Below, piece after piece: positions 40,001 to 53,164 of a DNA stretch of 64,000 bases. The stretch is taken from positions 310,158-374,157 of the forward strand of contig NC_079417.1 in assembly GCF_026213295.1 (NCBI RefSeq), given 5' to 3'. The position numbers and the translations under genes were made by a program. This stretch comes from Gadus chalcogrammus. Its lineage: Eukaryota > Chordata > Actinopteri > Gadiformes > Gadidae. The notes beneath the pieces were generated by a model. The model made no database searches, was not told where the DNA came from, and saw only the letters and a list, made by a program, of their open reading frames with translations. The stretch's first letter is position 1. Each line of letters opens with the position of its first letter.

Positions 40001-43000
40001 CGCAATTCCTCAAACTCCTCTTAACTGCTTCAACTGAGTCTCAGTCAGAAACCACAAACTGACAGGAATGCTCGCAGAACGACGAGGAGGGAAGGAGGCG
40101 GCGGCCGGCAGCTCTGTATGTATTTACGGCCGGTCATACACATCATTTGAGCTGCAGTATTTCCACCTGGGGGCCAGAGACACAGGGGACCACAGTGCTC
40201 TGGACTGCTGCTTACAGTTATTATTGTAAGCGCTTGGCGGCTAAATTTGACAGCGCTAACGTTCCCGTGCTATAACGGTAGACAAATGTTTCTAACAATA
40301 CCCTCACAGACAGCTGCATGGATACTGTCTTCAGGTTGGCCTCAGACAGGATGGATCCTAGCCCCGGTTAGCAAAGATGGATGCTAGCTCCAGGTTAGCT
40401 GTAATGAGCCTCAGACTGGATGTATGCTAGCTCCCGGTTAGCTGTAGTGGACATAAGAATGGATGGATGCTAGCTCCAGGTTAGCCACAGTGGGCCTTAG
40501 ACTGGATAGGTGCTAGCTCCAGGTTAGCTGCAGTGGGTCTAGTAGGATGATAGCTGAGATGGTGAAAAATTAAGATTCTAACTTTTTGCGGGAACTGTGG
40601 TAAACATTCTTGATATCTGTTTAAGTATATTCTTAATTTATATTTAGTCATTTTAAGAATTTAAATTCAAATGAGCGTTTTATCATTTTAACAATATCAC
40701 ATTTGTTTTAATATGCATGTCTGAGCACCATTTTGTTGTAATGGAAAATGACTCAAATCTTGCAACAACAAGAGCGAGGAGAGGTATTTTAACGAGTTGA
40801 TTTGTGAGGTGAACCACATTGTTTTCCCAGCACATCCTTCGAAACCAAAATACACTTTTAGGTTCTTTAGAACACAATTAAAGTCAAACCACGGCTCTTT
40901 CTGCCAAAAATACCTAATACCCTTTAGCTAGAGTCCTAGGCAAACAGACAATCCATCGACAACAATTTAATGCTTGCAACATTTTGACAATAAACTGAGC
41001 AATTCAGAAAATGTGTATCAACATCGTTATGTTTTTATATGCATTAATAGTTGTTCATAATCACACAGATGTATTATATACTGTGTATTATGTACACATT
41101 CCAACAATCTTAAAAATGTCAGTAAAAGGCTTAAAAGGTCAAAACTATAAGAGCATGTTTCCTAGCAGCCGATAGACCCTCAGCAGACCGTCAGATCTCA
41201 GGTACCGTCTGACAGTCTGTGTGCTATCTATAAAATACCTCTTAATGCTTGTGAGGACGGAGAGCTAACAAGGCACAGTCATTGTGAGGAGATCATGTGT
41301 GCTGTGAGCTGTGAGCCTCCCGTGTGGAGCCACTAACAGCAGTTCATCGTCTTACTGTTGCAGATCACTCATCATTGTATCACTTAGGAAACCTCTGTGT
41401 AAAGTACACTGCACGCCTCACTCTGTTATGCAAGCTTCCCATTAGTCTGTTGCACCAACGTGCACAACCGGGCTGCGCTGGACTGGAGAGCCTTCTCTTC
41501 CTCTGCTCAGTCCACTGCATCAAGCAGTGCTTCCCCAACAACCTCGTGATAAGAACACCCCCAGATTGGAACATGAAACCTGAGGCCTCTTGCACAAGAG
41601 AACCTCCAGATCCAAATCCAGGAGAGGCCGAGAATGGAACCAGCAACGCTATGCCATCCAGACAACAGACCCCCTGCCATGGTGTGGACTCCCTCGTGTG
41701 ACGCAGACCTCTGCTGCGGCAGGGAGGCCCGCAGAAATCACCACATCTGAAAGATATTATGTGATCAAGCCACAGCTCATCCAACAGCGCAGTGGAATCG
41801 CTATTCTCCTTCCTGTGGGGAAAGCAAATAACAGCCCGCCGCTCTGGAAAGGCTTTAGCGGCAGTTGGTATCACTTTGTCAGAGATCCCGTCGGCATGTA
41901 GGACTGAGGGACGGGTCGTCTGCTGGTTAGCCCGCAGTTTATTATCGAATATAAATCAGTTAAAAACAAATCAAACTTGCTCTGTGTCACGTTTTCTCTT
42001 GCTTTTAGTAGTAGAACTTCTTTGTAGCTTTTGTAAAGACAATAATAATAGCTGGGGTGAAAAAGTGACAGTACAGGTTGTCAGTTTTCCAAAGTGTTGA
42101 CCAAATACACATTGATAAGGGTTCTGTGAACACCCTATCCTGTATGTGTATTCAGATACTGTGAAGGTTCATGAGGATCTTTGGGTATGTCACTGAGACA
42201 CAGTACACATCCTGGAGTGCATTTCAGAGATGTCATACAGGTCTTTTATTGCGACAGTAATCATCATAGGGTTTGTCTGAACTGTATACATCCATAATGT
42301 GGGATTTGAGATGCACTGTAGAAAATAGGAAGTGACATCATTCCCAGCAGGCTGACGCTATGAACCCTCTACATGGGAGCACAGGAAGCAAACTTCCTCT
42401 CAAAACAGACCAACTAGAGTGCATTTCAGATGCTAACTTCTTTGGTAGTCTCTTACAATTCTTCATTTTTTTGTTTGCCCACGAGCAAAAGGAAACAAAC
42501 GTTGTCAAAGTGCTGGCGTGTTGCTCCAGGATCGGCCTAGGTAGGTTTGGTAAACAGTGTGACAGCGGTCGGAGTCGTATTGGCCGAGCCCGGCTGCACC
42601 CTCGCTCAGAGGTTTGAGGCACCCAGTCAGCAGGCGCTGGGCCAGGAACTACCCGGCGAGGCTCTGCTTTGTGTTGGTGTGTTTTGCTGTCAAAGGTTTG
42701 TCGTCAAGATCTAAACTGGCAGACCTCACTCTGAGTCATCGCTGGTTACCGGGATCCAGGAGACGACCTCGTTCACCACCAGGTCGGAGTCCGGCCACAC
42801 AGCATATCAACCCGTCAGGCCGTCTCAGCTGCTTCGTCTTCAGATCCCTTCTTATCGTTGAGGAGGTTCACATATACATTAAAAAACACAACTGTTGGTG
42901 ACTGTTGGCGCTGTATGCTCAGGAGCATACGGTAAAGCCAGAGAGGGCGTAGAGACCCAGGGTATGCCTTCGTTGGCTGTAGGATGCAGAAGCAGAACTC

Positions 43001-46000
43001 GGCCAACACCAACTGTTGGTGTTGCAGTTTGTCAACCCGAACCAACCCAACCAAGTGGCACAATCCCACTGCTCTTTGGCTCCAGACATCACTCGCTGGA
43101 TTTCAACTGTTATTTTATTACAATCACCTGTGGTCTCATTACCAAGACGTCTGTGATGGATCCAAACTAAACAAGACAAGACAACAAAATGCCTCATTGA
43201 TTCCAGAAGGAGCAGGGAGATTCCTTGGAAGACAGGAGTCTGGCATGTCAGTCCCGCTCCCCCCGGCTCTGGGGGCTCCACTGGGCTGATCGTTTGTTCA
43301 GTCTGCCTTTATATGTTCTCCACAGGATACATTCCGTCCCTATTCTCTGTTCACTAAAAACAACCAATGTACAAAGAACCAGCTTTTCATTTCTGAGGAG
43401 AAGTGATGAGTTGATCGCCACAAAGCTTTAACCTGGTAGTTTGGACGAAGCTGTCCGACACCCCGCGGTGGAGAAGCTTTCATTCTGGCAGCATCCCCAG
43501 CCCAACTTAAGAGTTCAGTCAAATCATTGGCCTAGTGTTTGATGATTGATTGGGTTTGTTTTGACTGTTCCATTAGTTGAGGGATTAGTTGGTGTGTCGC
43601 AAACGTGTCGTTAATCCAGTTAGTTTTGACTGTTTCAGTGGAGTGTCTGGTGTTGCGTAATTAGAGGGTTTGGTTAGTTGAAGGTGTTTGTTTAGTTGAG
43701 TGTTCAGTTGTGTGTTGGTGTTGAGTGTTGGGATGATGGAACGTGTTTGGTCATCTCGTGTGTGTGGTCGTCACGCGTCGGTCGCATCACGTGTCGATGC
43801 AATCCAGCCTGTGGGTCGAGTTTGGATGAGTTAAACCCAGCGGCAGCAGAACTCACGCGTGCAGCGGTTGGTTTCGGGGTTCCTCATGCCGAAGTACCCC
43901 ACGGGACACGAGGCCAGGCACACCCCCATCTGACGGATGTCGTTGCGCTCCAGGAAGATGAAGAGTTTGGGCTTGCACTTGACACAGCCGTTGTACTCGG
44001 AGCAGCGCTCGCAGCCCTTGGGGCACACCGCCAGACCCTCGGCGCTGACTGGGGGGAGGGATGGGGGAGAGGAAGACAAGGCTTTACGGATCCCTTACGG
44101 GAAATCCAGAGGTTGAGGGAGTCATGATTTAGTCATTTAGCAGACACTTTATCTGACTGAGAGCTCATGAAGGAGCAGCGGGGGTAAAGGCGTCTTACAG
44201 ACGGGGAGGGGGGCAAGGATGCCAACAGGTGGGGCTGTGGAGGGCAGTCAGAGGTGTGAGGAGGTAAAGAGGTTTTAATGTTCAGGGGTTCACTGCTTCA
44301 GGGCTCAATATATTTGTTTGCAGATTTAATACCGAACCATAACCATCTCTAACCTAATACCTAAACATGGCCATCTCTAACCCAATATCTTAACTAAACC
44401 ACTTCTAGGCTAATGCAAACAATGAACCATCTCTAAAGGCACACCTTAACCTTATCTTATTTATGACTATGAACCCCGCAAGAAGGTCCCTCTCGTCTAC
44501 ACCGTGGCTCATCTGGCTCGTGTTGTGTTTGGACAGCAACATTCTCTCGTTGTAAAGCATTCTGGAGTCCTCTGTGATTTACTGTGGGAACCATACTATG
44601 TACGTCTGTACTGCAGCCATATCTGAAGAGTTCATGTTGACCCCCTGAGCTATACCCCTCCCAACGACAACAGAGCTGTCTCACCTTCTCTTCTTCTGTG
44701 GATCAAAAGACCACGGTGTAAGATCTGTGTGAACTCAAGCTCACCCTGAAGTTGGTGTACGATCCACCAGAATTCAGGAGTGTAGGACGACATGAGTATT
44801 TACCAACATGTGCGAACATTACAATGACCTGGCCTGTTGGAGCAAACCAGGGTCAGATGCCCTGGTGGATTCTTTGCCAATCTGACTGCCAGAGAAAGCT
44901 TCACTTATGTCATATCTGTTCTTTGCGGAACGCACAACCTGGAGAGACACTGGAGAGAGAACGCGCTGTCCGTTCCTGTTTATGCTATAGCGATGCTACC
45001 GTAGCTATGATGCCATCTACTAGTTCACTCGAAGGAAAATATTGAATCCAATGCAGGTGTTCACCATGTATTGCACAAGAAACTCTTTTAGGAAATGTTG
45101 CACACTACACATGGGTCTGGTCAGGGTGCAATAGTGTTATGGTCAGGGTGTGATAGTGTAGTGGTCAGGGTGTGATAGTGTAGTGGTCAGGGTGTGATAG
45201 TGTAGTGGTCAGGGTGTGATAGTGTAGTGGTCAGGGTGTGATAGTGTAGTGGTCAGGGTGTGATAGTGTAGTGGTCAGGGTGTGATAGTGTAGTGGTCAG
45301 GGTGTGATAGTGTAGTGGTCAGGGTGTGATAGTGTAGTGGTCAGGGTGTGATAGTGTTATGGTCAGGGTGTGATAGTGTAGTGGTCAGGGTGTGATAGTG
45401 TAGTGGTCAGGGTGTGATAGTGTAGTGGTCAGGGTGTGATAGTGTAGTGGTCAGGGTGTGATAGTGTAGTGGTCAGGGTGTGATAGTGTAGTGGTCAGGG
45501 TGTGATAGTGTAGTGGTCAGGGTGTGATAGTGTAGTGGTCAGGGTGTGATAGTGTAGTGGTCAGGGTGTGATAGTGTAGTGGTCAGGGTGTGATAGTGTA
45601 GTGGTCAGGGTGTGATAGTGTAGTGGTCAGGGTGTGATAGTGTAGTGGTCAGGGTGTGATAGTGTAGTGGTCAGGGTGTGATAGTGTAGTGGTCAGGGTG
45701 TGATAGTGTAGTGGTCAGGGTGTGATAGTGTAGTGGTCAGGGTGTGACAGTGTAGTGGTCAGGGTGTGACAGTGTAGTGGTCAGGGTGTGATAGTGTAGT
45801 GGTCAGGGTGTGATAGTGTAGTGGTCAGGGTGTGACAGTGTAGTGGTCAGGGTGTGATAGTGTAGTGGTCAGGGTGTGATAGTGTAGTGGTCAGGGTGTG
45901 ATAGTGTAGTGGTCAGGGTGTGATAGTGTAGTGGTCAGGGTGTGATAGTGTAGTGGTCAGGGTGTGATAGTGTAGTGGTCAGGGTGTGATAGTGTAGTGG

Positions 46001-46522
46001 TCAGGGTGTGATAGTGTAGTGGTCAGGGTGTAATAGTGTTATGGTCAGGGTTTAATAGTGTAATAGTGTTATGGTCAGGGTTTAATAAGTTAATAGTGTT
46101 ATGGTCAGGGTTTAATAAGTTATTAGTGTTATGGTCAGGGTTTAATAAGTTATTAGTGTTATGGTCATGGTTTAATAGCTTAATAGTGTAATGTTCAGGG
46201 TCTAATAGTGTAAAAGTGTAGCTGTCAGGCCCTAAGAACATTCATTCAAGTCATTTTAAATCGTTAATGCGTTAAAAGGTACACATCTGGACAGCTAAAT
46301 GATGTATATATTTTTTATAATACAAGACAAGACAAAGCTCAGTAGTCAGCGGTCAACCAGCGACCACAGCGACCAGCCCCTCCATGGTCGCGGCCCAGGG
46401 TGCTCACCCCGTCGGTGCCTCCGGGCCCTGGGCAGCGCTGGCTGGGCGAGCCCCTCCTCCGGGAGGCTGGTGCTCATGGAGCTGAGCATCACCAGTGCCA
46501 GCGCCACCGGCCCCAGCTGCAT
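33785..46522 (-). CDS. rspo1: RSPO1, R-spondin 1 (complete, 5 exons)
   Basis: Minus-strand exons: 46522-46408 (ATG), 44048-43857, 39524-39381, 37771-37502, 34011-33785 (TAA). All junctions are GT-AG and in frame; 948 nt, 315 residues. Exon 1 encodes a signal peptide ([17 protein letters not shown]) and a basic RARRHRR segment. Exon 2 is furin-like repeat 1, with [12 protein letters not shown] keeping the Arg and Gln that contact ZNRF3/RNF43 in R-spondins. Exon 3 is furin-like repeat 2, with the two Phe of CFNRNFC that insert into LGR4/5/6. Exon 4 is a thrombospondin type 1 domain (WSAWGSC, six Cys) with a proline-rich insertion. Exon 5 is a basic, Gly/Ala-rich tail ending TTRSSFS. Known role: secreted enhancer of Wnt signalling. 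Furin-domain residues favour rspo1 over paralogues, as does synteny. Confidence 0.95.
34030..34365. repeat. GAGAGGAGAG polypurine repeat in RSPO1 intron 4
   Basis: GGAGA pentamers with a GGTGATCAGGAGAGG marker recurring at about 34036, 34155, 34287 and 34355, giving a higher-order unit. It starts about 20 bases from the exon 5 acceptor; on the RSPO1 strand it is a pyrimidine tract. Confidence 0.93.
34766..35278. repeat. TGTGTCTCAGG minisatellite in RSPO1 intron 4
   Basis: About 45 copies of an 11-bp unit GTGTGTCTCAG(G/C), with some GTGCCTCAG and GTGCTTCTCCG variants and a duplicated longer block near 34845-34975. Confidence 0.94.
35280..37490. other. RSPO1 intron 4, remaining sequence
   Basis: Largely unique, AT-rich to mixed, with loose AGCTACAA/TAGCAACTA words at 36400-36850. 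A CpG-rich stretch lies at 36950-37270. No exon or element recognised. Confidence 0.4.
37785..38180. repeat. 35-bp minisatellite next to RSPO1 exon 4 acceptor
   Basis: About 11 copies containing GAGGGTGGAGCTACACATGA and GGACACAGCACCGTC, starting 12 bases from the acceptor of exon 37771-37502. Confidence 0.94.
38181..39380. other. RSPO1 intron 3, mostly unique
   Basis: A poly-C tract at 38747-38766 is the only simple repeat of note. No other feature recognised. Confidence 0.4.
39525..43856. other. RSPO1 intron 2 sequence outside the listed repeat
   Basis: Mostly unique sequence. Only the minisatellite at 40330-40550 stands out. Scattered open frames up to about 160 codons show no recognisable family. 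Confidence 0.4.
40330..40552. repeat. Approx. 45-bp minisatellite in RSPO1 intron 2
   Basis: Five diverged copies with GGATGCTAGCTCC(A/C)GGTTAGC and GTGGGCCTCAGACT. Confidence 0.85.
45113..46040. repeat. 22-bp minisatellite in RSPO1 intron 1
   Basis: About 42 almost identical copies of TGATAGTGTAGTGGTCAGGG plus TG. Few variants occur (GACAGTG, GTTATGG), so the array looks young. Confidence 0.97.
46040..46215. repeat. Diverged border of the 22-bp array
   Basis: Units of TTATGGTCAGGGTTTAATA and TAATAGTG, older variants of the same repeat. Confidence 0.88.
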
Positions 46523-47200
46523 AGTCCCAGTGTGGCTTCTGGCCGGGCGCGCCCCCTGCTGGCTGCCAGAGGGACGGGCTCCCAGCTCCTCTGGCCTTTG
46601 AGCTCCTCTATTCTGTTCCTTCTCTGTGCGCTGTGCTCACTGGCTCCAGGGAGAGGGCTGTAGGACTGGAGCTGTCCGTCCAGAGGAGCTCCGAGCCATG
46701 GCCGTTGGCGTGGTGGTAGGGGTGGCACCGATGGGGAGGTGGTGGTGGAAGCAGAGGTCGGAGGATTCCGAGGGAACTAGGATCAGAGTGTTAGAGAGAC
46801 TTTGGTACAGAACCTGAGACTGAACACTGAACCCATGAAGCTTGTGGCTCCACGTAACAGTCTAAGATTAGGTCTTGGGTTTGAGAATCAGGAGCTAGGT
46901 ATGCGATAGGCCTTAATCCCTGGAGGAGAAAAGAAGGGGGAAATGGTTCCAGACAGGAAGCTACCTTACTACAGGGGTCTCCAGACGTTATCTTCACTGG
47001 AGGGGCTCCAGAAACAAGGTGGCCTTCTAGAGATGAGGTCCAGACTGGAAGTTGTCTTCACTGGTGGGTTCCAGACAGGAAGTTGTCTTCACTGGAGGGT
47101 TCCAGATAGGAAGTTGTTCTTCTAGAGATCCTCTGCATTGGTTACAGATTGGAAAAGAGAGATTGGGGTGGTTGGTTCATACGCTCATCAGAAACAGGGT
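46523..47200. other. Upstream flank of RSPO1
   Basis: Contains a moderately GC-rich 46520-46750 that could hold RSPO1 5' UTR, and a short repeat GGTTCCAGACAGGAAGTTGT (about three copies, 46940-47120). No start site can be fixed. Confidence 0.35.
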
Positions 47201-47204
47201 CTGA

Positions 47205-47340
<136 letters not shown>

Positions 47341-48002
47341 GTCAGGATAACAGAATCATTTGGTGTGACAAATGGATAATCACATCTTGGCAAAAGCTGA
47401 ATTCGAATTTGGTTGGAAATAAATTATTTACTAAGTATTCTTTCTCCTGTTATCCCTGTTCCCTGAAGAGACGATAGAAATCTGAGAACAGTTATGTCGA
47501 TTTCACAAACCTCAGGAATTATGACACAATAAATTACAAAAATCATGTCTGCTGCACTCAGAGTTGGCGTGGGAACAAAATCAAATGTCATAAGATCAAA
47601 GTGCAACGGGGTCAACTGGGAACTAGAAAACACTCTTTAAGGCACGTTGGGTTCTGCGGTCAGATCAGGCCTGGTAGTGTCGGGCCTGGATCTACAGCTT
47701 CAGCCAGGGATATCACAACCAACATCCCTGGCCATGGAAAGTCCTCCCCTGCTAAAGAAAGACTAAAGAGGACCTTATTAGGCAGACAGAGTGTTGCTTC
47801 TTTATTACAATACTGGCAAAAGCCATTTGACACTTCTACTATTTATATTATTCGATTATGTTCCGAGTCCAACAGAGAGCAGAGAGCTGCCAGATTTCTT
47901 CACCTCACACTTTAGAAAACCCATTCCAGATGATCTGAAAACATAAAACAGCTCGATGTGAGGCCACCACACCATCACCCCAGTATGGACAACGAGACAC
48001 GC

Positions 48003-48315
48003 AAAGGTTACTCTCTCCTCACATGGACCCGCTTAGTGAAGCCTTACCCTGTGTACAGCTCCTTCAGAGAGCCTGGTCCACTACTCAAAGGTTATTCTCT
48101 CCTCACATGGACCCGCTTAGTGAAGCCTTACCCTGTGTACAGCTCCTTCAGAGAGCCTGGTCCACTACTCAAAGGTTACTCTCTCCTCACATGGACCCTC
48201 TTAGTGAAGCCTTACCCTGTGTACAGCTCCTTCAGAGCGTCTGGTCCACTACTCAAAGGTTACTCTCTCCTCACATGGACCCTCTTAGTGAGCCTCAGCC
48301 TGTGTACAGCTCCTC
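48003..48315. repeat. 84-85-bp tandem repeat, nearly 4 copies
   Basis: Units begin AAGGTTACTCTCTCCTCACA at about 48003, 48088, 48172 and 48256 and contain CCTGTGTACAGCTCCTTCAG. Confidence 0.93.
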
Positions 48316-49440
48316 CAGAGCGTCTGCTCCACCTCCTCCTCCGTGTTACTCCTTCCCCTCGTGGAGCTCCGTCCCCGGGGTCAGGGCTAACACTAACGTC
48401 CACCCCTTCCCGTCTCCTTCGTGTGTAAAGCCACTCATAACGTCCTGCTCTGTCAACATGTCCTTAAGGAATGGGAACATCTTTCACACCTCTGGACCTC
48501 AGCCGTATTACAGGCATGGGGGGGGGGGCGCTGGTCCTTAAACCCCAGGAGAGGGGGCCGAGAGGCCAGGGGGCCTCCAACCACAACCCAGGAGGCGTTA
48601 AAGCTTTTGGTTTCAGAACTTAACCAGCCGCAAAGACGCCGACATCAGCCAATCAATGATCAGCTTCTGCTCCTGCTCCACAGAGACGGCCAATAAGGCG
48701 ACAGATCCATCGGTCCTGTTCTCTTTGAAGCCGTTCTCTGCTCTCCGCTGTCACCTCCTGCGGCCGTGGCCAGTGGGACTCCACGAGCCCCCCCCTTCAA
48801 ACGGCCACACTCAATGAACCCAGGCCGCGCTCATCAAATAGTCAGGAGATTAGATTGCCAGCTTTGTAAGTCCTAAGTTTGATGTATCAATTATTCAGCC
48901 GTTGAAAGGGAGCCCCCACGCGGGGCCTCCACGAACCTGAGAAGCTTCAACATCTAACAGCTCCGAGGCTCAGCCTCACCTGCCTGTGAACCTTCCCCAC
49001 AATGCACCTATTGACAGACCCCAGCCAGACACCAACACGCTGCCGGTCACAAACACAAACACCAAAGCCCCGCTGGAGAGGGGGAGGGGGGGAGCCTCAT
49101 TGAGACGTCGCTCCTGCACCTCGCTAACGTACAGCATCACTGCTCCAGGAGGACAATGCTCTTTAGCTGGCTCAGCTGTGTGTCTGGTGCTCACAGTATA
49201 ACCCTGTGTCATTGTAAACTCTAATTCATATTCAGTTCAGTTAGGGTACTTATTGCTGGACACCAGCAACGGCCTTTCATATTGCTGGACAGCACAGTGA
49301 TAGGATAGGTTTGAATTATTGTTCCTGAATCCCGAACATGTGACCCGCGTCCATCCATCCATGTCTGCTGACGGCTAGTTATACTGGAAAACAACCATTT
49401 GAGCTCTAGTGTCCTGACATTAGGGATTAGGTAGTAGCAG
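48316..49440. other. Unique intergenic sequence
   Basis: No gene, RNA or transposon recognised. A 9-base G run is at 48519-48527. Confidence 0.35.
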
Positions 49441-49734
49441 TAGCAGTAGTATTAGTAGTAGTATTATTAGTAGTACTAGTATTACGCTTTCAAGGAGAAG
49501 GAGAAACCTTTTTACAAGACTAGCTGAAAGGTCTTCCCGGTCTCCAGCACTGGATGGGTTCATGACTCATTTATATTTCTAAGGACTTCCTTTGACTAAA
49601 GCTCTGTGTTGCTCATGGTGGTCTGAGGATGGCAGCCATAACACCCTCCCTGAGAGAGGGATCCCTCTTCTGGGTTTCTGCTCAAGGTTTCCGTGATCGT
49701 CTGTTTTTCCTGGTCCTTCAGTGGTCGCAGGGTG

Positions 49735-49751
49735 AGGGGGGGGGGGGGGGT
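49735..49751. repeat. Poly-G tract
   Basis: A G run interrupted at line start, within GAGGGG...GGGTCG. Confidence 0.8.
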
Positions 49752-49779
49752 CGTAGGGGAAGCCCTTTGAGTCGCCCCC

Positions 49780-49817
49780 TGACCCTAACCCTAACCCTGA
49801 CCCTAACCCTAACCCTG
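49780..49817. repeat. Interstitial telomere-like repeat
   Basis: CCCTGACCCTAACCCTAACC repeated: about six CCCTAA or CCCTGA hexamers. Confidence 0.85.
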
Positions 49818-49849
49818 AGCCATGGGGGGTGAACCACGCCCAGGCCAAA

Positions 49850-50092
49850 ACCGAAGCCAAAGCTGAACCCAAACCTGAACCCAAACCACACCTAGACTAA
49901 CCCTGAACCTAAACCTGAACCCAAACCACACCTAGACTAAACCTGAACCTAAACCTGAACCCAAACCACACCTAACAAGAACCTGAACCTAGACCTGAAC
50001 CCAAACCACACCTAACAAGAACCTGAACCTAGACCTGAACCCAACCCTGAACCTAAACCTGAACCCAAACCTGAACCCAAACCACGCTGAAG
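49850..50092. repeat. AACCTGAACCCAAACC minisatellite
   Basis: CCTGAACC(C/T)AAACC and ACACCTAGACTAA units. It could have evolved from the adjacent telomere-like hexamers. Confidence 0.9.
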
Positions 50093-50315
50093 CCACGTGG
50101 GAGGAGGAGGAGGACTTCAGGTGAGAGAGGTTCGGTCCATCCACACCAACGCCTCCCTTAGTGTTTCCTGTTCCTGTTTGGACCGGAGGAGAGGGACCTC
50201 ACAACAGCCCTGTCACCAACCATCTCTGTATCTCTTTCTGTCTCTCTCCTGGTCTCTTCTTGCTCTACCTCTCTCTATGTCTCTCTCTTTATATTCATCT
50301 CTCTGAATCTTCTTT

Positions 50316-50417
<102 letters not shown>

Positions 50418-50419
50418 CT

Positions 50420-51430
50420 CCATCCTCATCTCTCTGTCTTTCTCTTTTTATCTTTCACTTATTCGCTCTAGTCAACTTACTTTATTTGACCAGACTTTCC
50501 CCGACTCTCACTTTCTCCATTCTTTCTCCATGTTCTTTAATAAAATCGAAATAATAATTGTTTGTTTAAAATATTTATATATGAATGACTTTTTTTTGGA
50601 CAGAGCTACTCGAACGGGGTACCCTATTATAGTACAAAATTGACCATTTTAAAGACAATAAAACAAATAAAAATAATTATATCTAACACGTTTGCATGAA
50701 AAAACAACAAGATAAATCTGGTTTCCCACCTGTACGACGGGATAGCAGCTCCTTCACGTCCACAAATCACAACTTGTCCTCAGTTCCTCAGAGAGCTTCT
50801 CCTACTGCGCGACCCGCCGCGGGGGAGACCGGAGCATCTTCTGCATCTTCACGAAGAGACCAAGAGCCATTTCGGTATTCGGATTTGATTTGATTTGTAT
50901 TATTATTTTCAATTATCGATTTGCCCGAAGTGAGATAGTCCGACAGAAGAGCAATAATACATGTGTCAAGGACAAGAACAAAATACAAAAAGGAACCAAA
51001 TGAAGGGGCGACTCAAATCTCCTAGATCCACCTCTGCGCAGCGCCGCGTCCTACTGCCGATCCCGGACCCTGATGATCAAACCCCGTGAGCCTCGGGTCC
51101 AACCCACCCCGCTCCGAGAGACCCACAACCTGCGGTGGAGCGCTGAGTGACGCTGTTCCCCTCGTCATCATGACGTCACTCCTCCTATGGAGGATTAGGC
51201 CTACTGTTGGGGTGCACCATGTAGGGGGTAATATAATACATTCATAGGTTTAATGTTGTACAAACAATTAGCCCCGACTGTTGACTCGTCGTTATTGACC
51301 CACTGTATATTATATGCCCCTATAATATAAAGAAGGCCTACATGTGTAATGACCCGTTTGTAGTTAAAGAGCATATTTTATTAAGATTGGCTTTAAGTCA
51401 TTTGTGACTTAAATATAATTTAAGACATTA
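50420..51430. other. Intergenic, includes a CpG-rich patch
   Basis: 50800-51180 is richer in CpG than its surroundings and has TGACGTCA at 51171-51178. It might be an upstream RSPO1 promoter or 5' exon, but nothing in the sequence proves it. Confidence 0.25.
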
Positions 51431-51454
51431 CAAATATTGAATTTATATCTGATT

Positions 51455-51640
51455 GAATAAACTCTATAATCTAGGATTATAAACTCTGTAATCTAGGATT
51501 ATATACTATAATCGAGAATCATAAACTCTGTGAACTAGGATTATAAACCCTATGATATAGAGTTATAAACTCTATAATCTAGGAATATAAACTGTATAAA
51601 CTAGGATTATAAACTCTATAATCTAGGATTATAAATCCCT
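51455..51640. repeat. ATAATCTAGGATTATAAACTCT repeat
   Basis: About eight diverged copies of CTATAATCTAGGATTATAAA (22 bp). Confidence 0.88.
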
Positions 51641-51689
51641 TGTTTCATACTGATTGACATGCAGGCCTGAGTTCAGCCTGTTGTGTTTG

Positions 51690-52745
51690 CTGTTTTTTCT
51701 TGTTGTGTTGTCCTTAATGTGTTACTGTGTGTCCTTAATGTGCTACTGTGTGTTCTTAATGTGTTGCTGTTTGTTTTTACTGTGTTACCGTTTGTTCTTG
51801 TTGTGTTACTGTTTGTTCTTGTTTTGTTGCTGTTTGTTCTTGTTTTGTTGCTGTTTGTTCTTAATGTGTTACTGTTTGTTCTTGTAGTGTTACTGTTTGT
51901 TCATAATGTGTAACTGTTTTTTTCATGCTGTGTTACTGTGTGTTTTTAATGTGTTCTTGTTTGTTCTTGTTGTGTTACTGTTGGTTCTTGTTGTGTTACT
52001 GTTTGTTCTTAATGTGTTATTGTTTGTTCTTGTTGTGTTACTGTTGGTTCTTGTTGTGTTACTGTTTGTTCTTAATATATTAGTTTGTTCTTGTTGTTTT
52101 ACCGTTTGTTCTTGTTGTGTTGCTGTTTGTTCTTAATGTGTTACTGTATGTTATTTTTGTGTTACTGTTTTTCTTGTTGTGTTACCGTTTGTTCTTGTTG
52201 TGTTACTGTTTGTTCTTTTTGTGTTTACTCTTTGTTCTTAATGTGTTACTGTTTGTCCTTTTTGTGTTACTGTTTGTTCTTGTTGTGTTACTGTTTGTTC
52301 ATAATGTGCTACCTTTGTTCTTGCTGTGTTACTGTTGGTTCTTGTTGTGTTACTGTTTGTTCTTGTTTTGTTACTGTTTGTTCTTGTTGTGTTACTGTTT
52401 GTTCTTGTGTTACTGTTTGCTCTTGTTGTGTTACTGTTTGTTCTTAATGTGTTACTGTTTGTTCTTGTTGTGTTACTGTTTGTTCTTAATGCGTAACTGT
52501 TTGTTCTTGTTGCGTTGCTGGTTGTTCTTAATGTGTTACTGTTCGTTCTTTTTGTGCTACTGTTTTTTCTTGTTGTGTTGCTGTTTGTTCGTGTTGAGTT
52601 ACTGTTTGTTCTTAATGTGTTACCGTTGTTCTTGTGTTAGTTTGTTCTTGTTGTGTTACTGTTTGTTCTTGTTGTGTTCACTGTTTGTTCTAAATATGTT
52701 ACTACTTGATCTTGTTGTGTTACTGTTGGTTCTTATTGTGTTGTT
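51690..52745. repeat. TGTTACTGTTTGTTCTTGT minisatellite
   Basis: About 48 units of 20-23 bp with TTGTTGTG/TTAATGTG variants. False hydrophobic reading frames (CYCLFLL) result. Confidence 0.94.
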
Positions 52746-53164
52746 CTTCTGACACCAGGAAATGGTATTTTGATGATCACAATGTTGTACAGATCTGTTT
52801 TGTCTTGTTCATTCTGCTGGGAATGCGGTACCTCTGAAAGGGAACGTCATAAAGCATTCAGAATGCACCGCGCGGCTTCATGGTGCATTCGGCTAAACAC
52901 AAAACAACTGGAGCCCCCAGTGCCTCACACCTTGGGATGGGAACCATTTGACACGCTGGTAAAATAGTTCTCTTTGACGTTGGTAAGAATGTATTTTGTA
53001 GTGTTATGAAACCTTAGCCTACAGTCCGCAAATATGCTTATGGAGAGACCGATTTAATTCAGTTAGTGTTCCTGTGCTCCGGAGAGCCGAGCGGGTCAAC
53101 GGGTTCTTTCCCGTTCCTCAGAGTACGCCCGCCTCCGGCAGCAGAGAGGAGACCGACCGACACG

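Noticed and set aside
41324..41901. Overlapping 100-165 codon frames in RSPO1 intron 2
   Set aside because: No recognisable family, codon pattern or splice partners.
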